NCBI RefSeq assembly: GCF_963931295.1
Contig: NZ_OZ007001.1
Location: 868,001 to 932,000, forward strand
Direction: 5' to 3'
DNA length: 64,000 nt
Source: an uncultured Mailhella sp.
GTDB taxonomy: Bacteria; Desulfobacterota; Desulfovibrionia; Desulfovibrionales; Desulfovibrionaceae
Part shown: positions 56,570 to 64,000 of the stretch, piece by piece
How positions within the stretch are numbered: position 1 is the first letter of the stretch
How the letters are laid out: the number at the start of each line of letters is the position of its first letter
Made by a program: the position numbers and the translations under genes
The notes under the pieces: model-generated
What the model saw: the letters and a program-made list of their open reading frames with translations, nothing else
Told to the model about the DNA's origin: nothing
Databases searched by the model: none

Positions 56570-56583
56570 TTGCAAATGCGCAA
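56570..56583. promoter_or_regulatory. Candidate enhancer site TTGC-N6-GCAA
   Basis: TTGCAAATGCGCAA, about 175 bp upstream of the expected start of transcription from the sigma-54 promoter at 56725. Confidence 0.55.
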
Positions 56584-56724
56584 GCCAGGACGCCCTTCGC
56601 GCCCGTCTCAACCTTTCGTTTTGCGAGCTTTTTCATTTGCACTTTGGAAAGTACGAAGAAAATCACGCGGCGCATACTGAGAAAAGATCATCTATCCATT
56701 GAAAAGCAATGCATATTTTTTATT

Positions 56725-56740
56725 TGGCATGATATTTGCT
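56725..56740 (+). promoter_or_regulatory. Sigma-54 (-24/-12) promoter of the MFS-amidohydrolase-TRAP operon
   Basis: TGGCATGATATTTGCT: GG and GC are 10 bp apart, with TGGCAT and TTGCT boxes. Transcription should start near 56751, which makes the ATG at 56786 the sensible first start codon. Confidence 0.88.
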
Positions 56741-56785
56741 TGAGAATTCACAAATACCATGTTCAACCTCTTCAGGGTCGCGGAT

Positions 56786-57967
56786 ATGAATGCAGTCCTC
56801 AAAGAAAAGCTCGCCGTCTCCGGCAACGGGGAATACGCCGCACTGCTCCTGGTCACCGTGCTGACGTTCATGGGATTCTATTGCCCGCAGCCTCTTCTGG
56901 CCACCGTGGCAACGGAAGCTCATGTGTCCCAGCCGGTCGCCAGTCTCATGATGACGGTGACCATTCTCCCCTTTGCCGTTGCTCCCTTCCTTTATGGAAA
57001 GCTGCTTCACTTCCTCACCCTGACCCGCCTGCTGATGCTGGCCCTCATCGGAGCCGGCGCATCGCTCTGCCTTGCCGGAATCTCCGGCAGCTTTGCCCCT
57101 GCGCTGTTCTTCCGCACCATTCAGGGCATTCTGCTGCCCGCCATTCTTCTCTGCCTGACCACCCGGCTCGGGGTCATGTACTCCGGCCGGACGCTCCAGA
57201 CCAGAATGGCCACCTACGCCGCCATGACCATGGTCGGAGCCTACGGCGGACGCATTCTTGCAGGCGTTCTGTGTTCCGCGTTCTCCACCGGCGTCACGCT
57301 TGTGTCGTTCGGCGTCATGCAGCTTCTGGCCGTATTTCCCGCCCTGCTCATCGCCGATGCGGAAAAAATCGGAAGTCACGAATTTACGCCTTCCGCCGTG
57401 CTCGACTTTCTCTGCGACAAAAAGCTGCTGCCCGTGCTGCTTATAGGCCCCGTGTGCATTTTCGGTTATTCCGCGGTGCTCAACTTTCTCCCCTTCCACC
57501 TCCGCCATCTCGACAGCGCCATTTCCGAAAGCACCGTGGGACTCGTGTACATCTGCGGCATCGTCAGCGCCTGCGTGACCATGGGAAGCCGCCGTCTGCT
57601 CAAGATGCTGCGGGGCGAATGGAATCTTCTTCTCGCCGCCACGGTCGTGTTCTTTCTCTTCCTGCCCCTGTTCGCCGCTCCGAGCATGGTCGCCTCCTGC
57701 GCGGCCATGCTGGGCGCGAGCGTAGGCTTTGCCATCATCTACGGAAACTCCCCCGGCATGGTGAACAGAGCCTCCGCCTATGACAAGGGCATGACCAACA
57801 GCATGTATCTCTGCATCTACTACCTGTGCAGCGCCCTCGGCTCCGTCATTCCCGTCATGGTGTACGACTCCTTCGGCTCCATTGCCTTCATTGTTCTCGA
57901 AATCGGCATCATGGCTGCAGACGCCGCCCTCATTCTCTTTGCAAGAAACAGGACCACCCTGAAATAA
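56786..57967 (+). CDS. MFS transporter
   Basis: 393 aa from the ATG at 56786 (CAGGG 9 bp before it); the ATG at 56759 would lie only about 8 nt from the predicted transcript start and has no site. About 12 hydrophobic helices. The N-terminal half (PQPLLATVATEAHVSQPVASL, then FFRTIQGILLPAI) resembles YnfM/AraJ-type MFS carriers. First gene of the sigma-54 operon facing the glycyl-radical cluster. It could export a product or import a second substrate. Confidence 0.85.
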   Translation: MNAVLKEKLAVSGNGEYAALLLVTVLTFMGFYCPQPLLATVATEAHVSQPVASLMMTVTILPFAVAPFLYGKLLHFLTLTRLLMLALIGAGASLCLAGISGSFAPALFFRTIQGILLPAILLCLTTRLGVMYSGRTLQTRMATYAAMTMVGAYGGRILAGVLCSAFSTGVTLVSFGVMQLLAVFPALLIADAEKIGSHEFTPSAVLDFLCDKKLLPVLLIGPVCIFGYSAVLNFLPFHLRHLDSAISESTVGLVYICGIVSACVTMGSRRLLKMLRGEWNLLLAATVVFFLFLPLFAAPSMVASCAAMLGASVGFAIIYGNSPGMVNRASAYDKGMTNSMYLCIYYLCSALGSVIPVMVYDSFGSIAFIVLEIGIMAADAALILFARNRTTLK

Positions 57968-57993
57968 TTCCCCGGCATAAAAAGGAGAGGACC

Positions 57994-59622
57994 ATGTCCA
58001 GATACATTTTCACCAACGGAAACATCCTCACCATGGATGACGCCGTTCCCTTTGCGGAAGCCGTTGCCGTCGACGGCGGACTGATCGCGGGCGCGGGCTC
58101 GCTGGCCGACATGAAATCCGCCATGCCCGACGCGCAGATACGCGATCTTCAGGGGCACACCCTGCTTCCCGGCTTCATCGACGGCCACAGTCACTTTCCC
58201 TCCGGCGGCATGAACCGTCTGTTCGGCGCGGATCTGGCCGTGACCACCATGACGGAACTGCTGAACAGGCTGCGGAAAAAAGCTGCGGAAGATCGCCCCA
58301 ACGAATGGATCATCGGGCACAGCTTCGACGAGCAGTTCATGGAAGGCAAACGCTTTCCCACCGCCCGGGAACTGGACGAAGTATCCACGCAGTATCCCAT
58401 TTTCATGCGCCATGTGAGCGGACACACCGGCTACGTGAACTCCCGCGCGCTGGCCCTGGCCGGCATCACCCGCGACACGCCCGATCCCGCCGGCGGCATC
58501 ATCGGCCGCTATCCCGACGGCACGCCCAACGGCGTTCTGGAAGGCATTCCGGCACAGACGCTTGTGCGTCGTCTCATTCCGCCCTACTCGCGCGAAGAGA
58601 TGAAGCAGGCGCTGCTTGCCGAAAGCCGCGTGTACGCGGCCGCCGGCATCACCACGGCACAGGGCGGCCCGGCCTTCTCGCCCATGGACGCGGAAATGGG
58701 CTATGAAGTGACCAAACTTTTCCTCGACTGCGCCCGCGACGGCTCCCTGCCCCTGCGCGCCGTGCTCTTCGTGCGCGCCAACTGTCTGGAAAAGCTGGAT
58801 CCCTACCCCGTATGCCGGGCAGGAACCGATCTTTCAGGCTGCGGCATGGTCACGCTCGGCGCGGCCAAGCTGTGGGCCGACGGCGATCCGCGCGCCCACA
58901 CCGGCTACTTCAGCCGCCCCTACACCCTGAAGCGCGAAGGCGAAGGCGACTTCTACGGCGAATACCTCTACACGCCCGAAGCCCTCACGCGACTCATTCT
59001 GCCCATGCATCTCAGAGGCTGGCAGATAGCCATCCACGCCAACGGCGACGCGGGCATAGAAACCGTGCTCACCGCCTACGAAAACCTTCAGCGCCTGGCC
59101 CCCCGCCCCGACGCCCGGCATCTCATCATCCATTCCCAGTACGCCACGCAGAAGCAGCTCATGCGCATGGTCATGGCGGGCGTGTATCCCTGCTTCTTCA
59201 CCGCGCCCCTCTACTACTGGGATCACATTCACGAACAGGAAGTCGGCAGGGAACGCGTAGAAAACTTCTGTCCGCTGGGCGACGCCGCCCGCCTGGGACT
59301 TCGCTTCAACCTTCACACCGACAGCCCCATCCTGCCCGTTGATCCGCTGGTGCAGGTAGGTCTTGCCGTCACGCGCACCTCCCGCGCCGGAACCGTGCGC
59401 GGACGCCATCAGGCGCTCAGTGCGTGGCGCGCTCTCAAGGCCGTCACCATAGACGCCGCCTTCCTCAACTTTGAAGAACACTGCAAAGGCTCCATCAGAC
59501 CCGGCAAGTATGCCGACTTTGTCGTTCTTGACCGCAATCCTCTGAGCGTGCCCGGCGAAGAGATCAAGGACATCAAGGTGCTGACAACCATCGTCGGCGG
59601 TCGTGACGCATATCAGGGCTGA
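57994..59622 (+). CDS. YtcJ-family metal-dependent amidohydrolase
   Basis: 542 aa with AAAGGAGAGGACC before the start. LLPGFIDGHSHF gives the metal-binding His pair, followed by HVSGHTGYVNSRAL, WQIAIHANGDAGIETVL and LHTDSPILPVDPL, the family's usual ligand segments; the C-terminal strand block GKYADFVVLDRNPL closes the fold. Members hydrolyse C-N bonds of small amides or cyclic compounds. It may release the substrate of the glycyl-radical pathway from a conjugate. Confidence 0.88.
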   Translation: MSRYIFTNGNILTMDDAVPFAEAVAVDGGLIAGAGSLADMKSAMPDAQIRDLQGHTLLPGFIDGHSHFPSGGMNRLFGADLAVTTMTELLNRLRKKAAEDRPNEWIIGHSFDEQFMEGKRFPTARELDEVSTQYPIFMRHVSGHTGYVNSRALALAGITRDTPDPAGGIIGRYPDGTPNGVLEGIPAQTLVRRLIPPYSREEMKQALLAESRVYAAAGITTAQGGPAFSPMDAEMGYEVTKLFLDCARDGSLPLRAVLFVRANCLEKLDPYPVCRAGTDLSGCGMVTLGAAKLWADGDPRAHTGYFSRPYTLKREGEGDFYGEYLYTPEALTRLILPMHLRGWQIAIHANGDAGIETVLTAYENLQRLAPRPDARHLIIHSQYATQKQLMRMVMAGVYPCFFTAPLYYWDHIHEQEVGRERVENFCPLGDAARLGLRFNLHTDSPILPVDPLVQVGLAVTRTSRAGTVRGRHQALSAWRALKAVTIDAAFLNFEEHCKGSIRPGKYADFVVLDRNPLSVPGEEIKDIKVLTTIVGGRDAYQG

Positions 59623-59655
59623 CAGCCCTCAACCCCACCCATCCAAGGAGTTACC

Positions 59656-60912
59656 ATGAACCGGAACAAGGACGTCGAATCTCAGGACATCAGACAGCGC
59701 ATGCAGGTTTCCCGCAGAGACTTCATGAAAATTTCCAGCATGTTCGGTGTCACCTCCACCGTTCTGGCCGCCGCGGCCATGGCCGGCGTCATCACGGCTC
59801 CCCGCCTGGCGAAGGCCGCCAACAGCGTCTATGAAAAGCGCTTCAAGACGCCCGCCAAGTACAATCTGAAGTTCGGCGGCGCCGACAAGGACGCCAGAAT
59901 GCTGCTCATGAACCGCATCGGCTTCCTCGACTTCTGCCGCGATCTGGAAGAACGTTCCGACGGCGCCATCCGCATCGAATACATCGGCGCGAACCAGATC
60001 TCCACGGAAGCCAACGGCGTGTCCAAGTGCCAGCAGGGCATCATCGACATCTTCGGCGGCGCCACGCAGAACGCTTCCGGCTCCGCCCCCTACTACAACG
60101 TGCTCGACTTCGCCTACATGTTCCCGAGCCGCGCCTCCATCTATCATTTCCTCTACTCTCCCGCCAGCAACCGTCTGCTGCGCGAGCCTCTCCGCAAGCG
60201 TCACGGCATTCACTTCCTGTTCTCCGGCGTGGAAATGCGCAACCTGTTCATGGGCCTCAAGTTCAAGGACGCTCCCCTCATCACCTCCATTGATCAGCTG
60301 CAGGGCACCAAGAACCGCTCCACCGGCACGCAGCTCGGCATCATCACCATGAAGCTGCTCGGTCTCAACCCCGTGCCCGTGGCCTGGGAAGAAACCTACG
60401 ACGCCCTGCGTCAGGGCCTCATCGACGGTCAGGAGAGCATCGCCAACGCCATTCCCATGGCCAACATGGTGGGCGTCACCTCCCAGATGGTGGGTCTGGA
60501 ATTCTTCCCCGGAACCATGCACACCGCCATGTCCGCCAAGGTCTTCGACAAGCTGGACGCACAGTCTCAGGAAATGGTCATGGAATCGGCCTACTATACG
60601 CAGTCCTACATCCAGGGCCTCAACGAAGCCACCATGGTGAACTTCACGGGCGCCACCATGCCCCCTGTGGAAGGCACGGAATTCGCCAAGGGCGGCGTGC
60701 GCGTTTCCCTCTTCAGCGCCGAAGAAAAGAAGAAGTGCGAAGAGATGGCCTCGCCCAAGACCAACCCCAAGCCCTGGGAAACCTGGCGCGAACGCCTCAA
60801 CAAGATGGCCGGCGACATCGACGTCTATACGGAAATCTACAACGTTGCGCGCGAAATTCCCGTCGATATGCGCGCCGATACGGTGGAACCCCGCCGCTGG
60901 TGGAAGAACTAG
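59656..60912 (+). CDS. dctP: TRAP transporter solute-binding protein (DctP type), Tat-exported
   Basis: 418 aa with CAAGGAG before the start. SRRDFMKISSMFG (residues 19-31) in a long polar N-terminus is a Tat signal, unlike the Sec signal of most DctP proteins. The mature part is a normal DctP: Arg-rich core, MKLLGLNPVPVAWEETYDALRQGLIDGQE. It captures an organic acid in the periplasm for the DctQM permease encoded next. Confidence 0.92.
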   Translation: MNRNKDVESQDIRQRMQVSRRDFMKISSMFGVTSTVLAAAAMAGVITAPRLAKAANSVYEKRFKTPAKYNLKFGGADKDARMLLMNRIGFLDFCRDLEERSDGAIRIEYIGANQISTEANGVSKCQQGIIDIFGGATQNASGSAPYYNVLDFAYMFPSRASIYHFLYSPASNRLLREPLRKRHGIHFLFSGVEMRNLFMGLKFKDAPLITSIDQLQGTKNRSTGTQLGIITMKLLGLNPVPVAWEETYDALRQGLIDGQESIANAIPMANMVGVTSQMVGLEFFPGTMHTAMSAKVFDKLDAQSQEMVMESAYYTQSYIQGLNEATMVNFTGATMPPVEGTEFAKGGVRVSLFSAEEKKKCEEMASPKTNPKPWETWRERLNKMAGDIDVYTEIYNVAREIPVDMRADTVEPRRWWKN

Positions 60913-60970
60913 TCCCTAAGACGCGGCCTTCCCGCCCGCCGGGAAGGCCGTCACGGAGAACAAAGAGCGT

Positions 60971-61492
60971 ATGAACATCAAACGCGTGCTCAAATATCTG
61001 GATGACAACATCGAACGGATCATCATCATTATTTCCTACTTCATGATGGCCGCCATCATCTTCGAGGAAGTCACCAAACGTTTTCTTTTCAATTCCCAGG
61101 CCGCCTGGAGCGTGCAGATTCCCATTTATCTCTTCCTCATTCTCGCGTGGATAGGCGCCTCCTACAATGCCAAGGTGCGTTCCCATCTGCGTTTTGAGGC
61201 CCTGCGCGCCTCCATGGGGCCGAGAATGAAATATCTGTGTGAAGTCATAGACTATCTCGCATGGGTTGTTCTTTCCGTCGTGGTCATCTGGGTGACTATT
61301 GAACAGGTGCAGATCAACCGCGACAACTTTTCCATGGTGCTGGGCACGGAAATCATGACCTGGTACTTCATCGCCGTCACGCCGCTCGGCTGGGCGCTGA
61401 TTCTCTACCGCGTCACCCAGAATCTCGTTCAGGACACGCGGAACTTCCTTTCCACAATACGCTCGCAAAAAAGCCGCAAGGCCACTGTTTAG
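60971..61492 (+). CDS. dctQ: TRAP transporter small permease (DctQ)
   Basis: 173 aa, four hydrophobic helices. The W-x-x-x-I/V-P motif (AAWSVQIPIYLFLILAWIGAS) and KVRSHLRFEAL are typical of DctQ. The stop is 9 bp before the dctM start. Confidence 0.92.
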   Translation: MNIKRVLKYLDDNIERIIIIISYFMMAAIIFEEVTKRFLFNSQAAWSVQIPIYLFLILAWIGASYNAKVRSHLRFEALRASMGPRMKYLCEVIDYLAWVVLSVVVIWVTIEQVQINRDNFSMVLGTEIMTWYFIAVTPLGWALILYRVTQNLVQDTRNFLSTIRSQKSRKATV

Positions 61493-61501
61493 GGGGACAT
61501 C

Positions 61502-62755
61502 ATGATTGCGCTCATCAGCCTTGCCTGTGTGCTTCTCTTTCTCATCGGCTCCCCCGTGCTGCTGGTCATCGGCCTCTGGTCCGTCGGCGTGAGCCTCGTC
61601 ATCGACATGCCGCTTTCCAACTTCGGCGTCACGCTGTTTGAGGGACTCAACGCCTTCGCACTGCTCGCCATGCCTCTGTTCATCCTCACCGGCGACCTCA
61701 TCAACGCCGCAGGCATCGCCCGCAAGCTCACCGCCTTCGCCCACGCCTGCCTCGGCTGGATGCGCGGCGGCTTCGGCATGGCCACCCTCGGCGCGTGCGG
61801 CGCCTTTGCCGCCATTTCCGGCTCCAACGCCGCCACCGCCGCCACCATCGGCGCCATCATGTATCCCCAGATGAAGGACGACGGCTACAACAAGGAATTC
61901 TCCGCCGTCACCATCGCCGCCGGCGGCACCGTGGGCATCATCATTCCGCCCTCCATCCTGTTCATCACCTACGGATTTCTGACCAACCTTTCCATCAACG
62001 ATCTGTTCACCGCGGGCGTCGTGCCCGGTCTGCTCATGATCTTCGGCATGATGGCCGTGTGCTTCTTCATGGCATGGAAAAACAAATGGGGCACCCTTAT
62101 CTCCTTCAGTCCCACCCGCGTGATCAAAACCGGATGCCAGGCCTATCTCGGCTTCATCGCCATCTTCGTCATCATGTACGGCATTTCCAGCGGCGCTTTC
62201 TCGCCCACCGAATCGGCCGCCATGTGCGTGGGCTTCTGCTTCTTCGCCGGCCTGCTCATCACCCGCGAACTCAGTCTGCGTCAGCTGCCGGAAGTGCTGT
62301 TCAACTCCGGCAAGATGGTGGGCATGGTCGCTCCCCTCGTGGCCGTTTCCATGGCCATGCAGCAGGTGCTCTCCGCTCTCGGCATCGCCAGGGTCATGAA
62401 CGAGGTATTCGGCGGCATGGGCTATATGGGCGTTCTGCTCTGCTCCATGGGCATCATCTTCATCGCGGGCATGGTGCTCGAATCGGTGCCCGTGGTAACC
62501 ATCTTCGCTCCCATTCTGGCCCCCGTGGCCGCGGCCGCGGGCATCAATCCCATCCAGTTCGCCATGGTCGTTCTTGTGGGCACGGCCATCGGCTTCATCA
62601 CGCCTCCCTTCGGTCTGAACCTCTTCGTCGTCAGCACCGTCACGGACATTCCCTACAACCGATTGCTGAAATACGTGCCGCACTACCTGTTTGCCCTGCT
62701 CGCGGTATGGTTCAGCATTGCCTTCATCCCCTCGCTCTCCCTGTTCATGCTGTAG
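61502..62755 (+). CDS. dctM: TRAP transporter large permease (DctM)
   Basis: 417 aa, about 12 hydrophobic helices. FAAISGSNAATAATIGAIM and the GGTVGIIIPPSILFITYGFLT segment are DctM hallmarks. Uses the sodium gradient to import the ligand delivered by DctP. Last gene of the operon. Confidence 0.95.
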   Translation: MIALISLACVLLFLIGSPVLLVIGLWSVGVSLVIDMPLSNFGVTLFEGLNAFALLAMPLFILTGDLINAAGIARKLTAFAHACLGWMRGGFGMATLGACGAFAAISGSNAATAATIGAIMYPQMKDDGYNKEFSAVTIAAGGTVGIIIPPSILFITYGFLTNLSINDLFTAGVVPGLLMIFGMMAVCFFMAWKNKWGTLISFSPTRVIKTGCQAYLGFIAIFVIMYGISSGAFSPTESAAMCVGFCFFAGLLITRELSLRQLPEVLFNSGKMVGMVAPLVAVSMAMQQVLSALGIARVMNEVFGGMGYMGVLLCSMGIIFIAGMVLESVPVVTIFAPILAPVAAAAGINPIQFAMVVLVGTAIGFITPPFGLNLFVVSTVTDIPYNRLLKYVPHYLFALLAVWFSIAFIPSLSLFML

Positions 62756-62776
62756 CCTTTCCTCAAATCTGAACGC

Positions 62777-62811
62777 AAAAGGCGGAACGACCAGCTCGCT
62801 CCGCCTTTTTT
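62777..62811 (+). terminator. Rho-independent terminator of the TRAP operon
   Basis: AAAGGCGGA and TCCGCCTTTTTT arms enclose a 13-nt loop, 20 bp after the dctM stop, with the T-run included. Confidence 0.85.
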
Positions 62812-62899
62812 GCGCATGTCAGGGCGCGACGGCTCAACGATCCAGACTTCCGGCCTCGCTGGACATTGCCCACCCATTCGTGCCTTCCTATACGACAAA

Positions 62900-62925
62900 G
62901 GGGCGACGCCCTGCGGCATCGCCCC
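62900..62925 (-). terminator. Hairpin downstream of trpB
   Basis: GGGGCGA (62900-62906) and TCGCCCC (62919-62925); on the minus strand it is followed by TTTG. Weak T-run but well placed, 25 bp after the trpB stop. Confidence 0.55.
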
Positions 62926-62949
62926 CTGTTTTCTATTCAAACAAAATTT

Positions 62950-64000
62950 CTACATTTTGCCCTTCAGAAGTTCGGCAATCTGGGTCACGTCCTTGTCGCC
63001 GCGGCCGGAGAGGCAGACCATGATGATCTTGTCCTTGTCCAGGGTGGGAGCCAGGCGCATGGCATGGGCCAAGGCGTGAGAGGATTCCAGCGCGGGAATG
63101 ATGCCTTCCTTGCGCGACAGCGTGAGGAACGCGTTCACGGCCTCTTCGTCGGTTACGGTCACGTATTCGGCGCGGCCGGAGTCCTTGAGCTGGCAGTGTT
63201 CCGGGCCCACGCCGGGATAGTCGAGACCTGCGGAAATGGAATACACCGGAGCCACTCCGCCGTTCTCGTCCTGAAGCAGGTAGCCGTTGAAGCCGTGCAG
63301 AATGCCGGGCGTGCCCTTGCAGAGGCTCGCGGCGTGCTGGCCGTAGCCCATGCCCTTGCCGCCGGGTTCCACGCCCACGAGCTTGACTTCCGCGTCGTCG
63401 AGGAAGCCCGCGAACATGCCGATGGAGTTGGAGCCGCCGCCCACGCACGCCACGGCGTAGTCGGGAAGCCGCCCAATCTGCTCAATGCTCTGGGCGCGGG
63501 CCTCGCGGCCGATGATGGACTGGAAATGACGCACCATGACGGGGTAGGGATGCGGGCCCACGGCGGAACCGAGCACATAGAACATGCTCGGATCGTTGAC
63601 GAAGCAGTCGAGCGCCTCGTCCACGGCCTCCTTGAGGGTGCGCTGACCGCTCATGGCCGGACGCACTTCGGCGCCCATCATGCGCATGCGGAACACGTTG
63701 AGGGCCTGCCGATGCATGTCCTCCTCGCCCATGTACACGACGCACTCCATGCCGAAGAGCGCGGCCGTGGCGGCCGTGGCCACGCCGTGCTGGCCGGCGC
63801 CGGTTTCCGCCACCAGGCGTTTTTTGCCCATGCGCTTGGCAAGCAGCACCTGACCGAGGGTATTGTTGATCTTGTGCGCGCCGAGATGGTTCAGGTCTTC
63901 GCGCTTCAGATAGATCTGCGCGCCGCCGAGTTCGCGGCTCAGATTGCGGCAGTGGAAGATGGGCGAAGGACGCCCGCAGTAGTGGGTGAACAGATCGGCG
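62950..64000 (-). CDS. trpB: Tryptophan synthase beta chain (5' end outside the window)
   Basis: At least 350 residues; the frame runs off the window edge. [21 protein letters not shown] contains the pyridoxal-phosphate lysine (HKINN), [12 protein letters not shown] and [10 protein letters not shown] the substrate and phosphate sites, and GRGDKD the C-terminal end. It joins indole and serine to make tryptophan. Upstream trp genes would lie beyond 64000; no link with the neighbouring TRAP operon. Confidence 0.96.
   Translation of the reverse strand, partial: ADLFTHYCGRPSPIFHCRNLSRELGGAQIYLKREDLNHLGAHKINNTLGQVLLAKRMGKKRLVAETGAGQHGVATAATAALFGMECVVYMGEEDMHRQALNVFRMRMMGAEVRPAMSGQRTLKEAVDEALDCFVNDPSMFYVLGSAVGPHPYPVMVRHFQSIIGREARAQSIEQIGRLPDYAVACVGGGSNSIGMFAGFLDDAEVKLVGVEPGGKGMGYGQHAASLCKGTPGILHGFNGYLLQDENGGVAPVYSISAGLDYPGVGPEHCQLKDSGRAEYVTVTDEEAVNAFLTLSRKEGIIPALESSHALAHAMRLAPTLDKDKIIMVCLSGRGDKDVTQIAELLKGKM

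Overview
The window looks like chromosome of a strictly anaerobic, sulfite/sulfate-reducing Desulfovibrionaceae-type bacterium (Bilophila/Mailhella/Desulfovibrio-like). This is inferred from the GC-rich coding style, several sigma-54 enhancer-binding regulators and -24/-12 promoters, many Fe-S and flavin redox proteins, TRAP and DASS-type carriers, a hydrogenase maturation gene (hypE), and a glycyl-radical enzyme with the active-site residues of sulfonate C-S lyases. The species cannot be fixed from the sequence alone.

Layout. 1-430: tRNA-Val and two tRNA-Asp genes with a terminator. 430-1390: about 1 kb with no convincing gene. 1455-7944: small redox genes (radical SAM protein, two Fe-S flavoproteins, flavin reductase, LysR regulator, Tat-exported DUF362 protein, DUF4405 membrane cytochrome-like protein). 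8363-17733: a sigma-54 activator followed by a perfect -24/-12 promoter and a six-gene catabolic operon (old-yellow-enzyme type reductase, two DASS-like permeases, nitrilase, an unknown kinase-lobe-like protein, a beta-hydroxyacid dehydrogenase), closed by a strong terminator. 18047-27163: a roughly 9 kb AT-richer island inserted in the 3' end of tRNA-Glu. It is bounded by a 61-bp direct repeat and carries a type IIG-like restriction-modification gene, a tcmP/radical-SAM gene pair, a decayed AbiEii toxin gene, an IS481 transposase relic and an integrase fragment. 27236-45044: tRNA-Gln and housekeeping or envelope genes (PAP2-like protein, ttcA-like, pepA, pseudouridine synthase, two acyltransferases, RND efflux operon, miaB, tatD, heptosyltransferase, hypE).

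45045-62755 is the most interesting region. A minus-strand cluster holds an amidohydrolase, an IslA-like glycyl radical enzyme, its activase, a full-length second glycyl-radical homologue that has lost both the catalytic Cys and the radical Gly, a PAS/sigma-54 activator, a divergent second activase and a 4-hydroxybutyrate-dehydrogenase-like Fe alcohol dehydrogenase. It faces a plus-strand operon of an MFS carrier, a YtcJ-type amidohydrolase and a TRAP transporter. Sigma-54 promoters lie in front of the alcohol dehydrogenase and the MFS gene, and a weaker one in front of the minus-strand cluster. An inverted motif TTGC-N6-GCAA recurs upstream of them. I infer one regulon for uptake and radical cleavage of an organosulfonate or related small organic acid, possibly releasing sulfite for respiration.

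The window ends inside trpB.
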